Source of the DNA: Calliopsis andreniformis
Lineage: Eukaryota > Arthropoda > Insecta > Hymenoptera > Andrenidae
DNA length: 64,000 bases
Assembly (NCBI RefSeq): GCF_051401765.1
Contig: NC_135071.1
Span: 19,446,961-19,510,960 of the forward strand
Direction: 5' to 3'
The notes under the pieces are model-generated. The model searched no databases, had not been told where the DNA came from, and saw nothing but the letters and a program-made list of their open reading frames with translations. Numbering within the stretch: position 1 is the first letter of the stretch; each line of letters begins with the position of its first letter. The position numbers and the translations under genes were made by a program. Positions 63,198-64,000 of this stretch are shown here, in pieces.

Positions 63198-64000
63198 ATG
63201 GCGCTTAACCTGACCGTAAAAGTGCATCCTGTTGTGCTTTTCCAAATTGTCGACGCTTACGAGCGGCGAAAAGCAGAATCCCATCGAGTCATTGGAACGT
63301 TATTAGGTAATTTAGTGGTTTTATGTCTTTCAACACGTGATAGTGATCGAATTAAGGGATTGTTGAATTGAGTACTTTGACAGCACCTTGGTTTTACCAG
63401 GAAAATCCTGCTAATATTGTTCATGTGATCAATGTAATAAATTATTCTAACAATTATACGCATTTTACCCTTTAGAAATATATTAAATAAGCTTTTTTAG
63501 TTATAGAGCGCAAAGCTGGTTAAAGTTCACTTATAGTATCAGCTGCAGCAGTATTTAATGAAACGAAAGTAAAAACTAAATTAATATCTGCAGGTACTAC
63601 AGAGAAAGGAATAGTTGAAGTCACAAATTGTTTCTGTGTGCCACATAAAGAATCTGAAAGTCAAGTAGAAGCTGATTTGACATATGGAATTGATCTGTAT
63701 GATTTGAATCATAGAGTTAATGCGCAAGAAAATATTGTTGGCTGGTGGGCAACTGGAAATGAGGTAATTTATAATTGCATGTTCTGTGTGTATTGTATCT
63801 GCAATATTTTGTACTTGAATGACTTTTACAGGTTACCACTCATTCTTCTGTTATTCATGAGTATTATGTTCGTGAATGCAATAACCCTGTTCACTTGACT
63901 GTGGATACAACATTGGCCAATACCACAAGAATGGGAATTAAGGCTTATGTGTGTGTTCCATTGGGAGTACCTAATGGGAAACAAGGTTCCATGTTTACAC
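63198..64000 (+). CDS. eIF3f: Eukaryotic translation initiation factor 3 subunit f (3' end outside window)
   Basis: Exons are 63198-63306, 63594-63763 and 63832 onward, cut at the window end. The protein starts [20 protein letters not shown] and continues [20 protein letters not shown]. The MPN domain follows: [60 protein letters not shown] and [17 protein letters not shown]. eIF3f is a core MPN subunit of eIF3 and recruits ribosomes to mRNA. The HxH zinc motif of active JAMM enzymes is not seen ([10 protein letters not shown]), as usual for this subunit. Confidence 0.96.

Overview
The window is arthropod nuclear DNA, almost certainly from an insect and probably from a hymenopteran (the order is an inference from base composition and protein style). 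It is AT-rich, with short GT-AG introns, metazoan housekeeping proteins, and insect-type proteins such as Bunched/TSC22 and Hyd. No tRNA, rRNA, CRISPR or bacterial operon was seen. I rebuilt most gene models by joining exons at GT/AG sites. For nine genes the joined exons keep one open frame from start to stop.

Layout from left to right. The 3' end of a Lys/Ser-rich nuclear-type protein (+, to 467) comes first. A small CEP20/FOPNL-like LisH protein (-, 1193-1925) follows, then a Popeye-domain protein (POPDC/BVES type, +, 3178-8797). The Popeye gene has two alternative last exons and a 1.9 kb nested palindromic transposon in one intron. A 3.8 kb gene-poor stretch holds a poly(A)-tailed retroposon-like insert and paired E-box and NRF1-like sites. 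Next is a neugrin-like mitochondrial protein with seventeen 18-residue repeats (+, 12671-14943), then TIM44 (+, to 17423), and then the 29-exon HECT ubiquitin ligase Hyd/UBR5 (+, 19262-31402).

The right half is organised mostly as divergent and convergent pairs. Bunched/TSC22 (-, 32710-35043) diverges from the mitochondrial RCC1L-like protein (+, 36229-38218). Two secreted, probably GPI-anchored paralogues that I cannot name lie head to head (-, 38432-42026; +, 42751-46122). Nup133 (-, 46356-51113) diverges from cytosolic valyl-tRNA synthetase (+, 51707-56634). A connecdenn/DENND1-type Rab35 exchange factor (-, 57616-62703) diverges from eIF3 subunit f (+, from 63198, cut by the window end).

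Most genes are conserved housekeeping genes: mitochondrial import and RNA metabolism (TIM44, neugrin, RCC1L), translation (ValRS, eIF3f), nuclear pore (Nup133), trafficking (DENND1) and protein turnover (Hyd). The less ordinary material is the head-to-head paralogue pair, the neugrin repeat array, the nested fold-back element in the Popeye gene, and the alternative Popeye C-termini.
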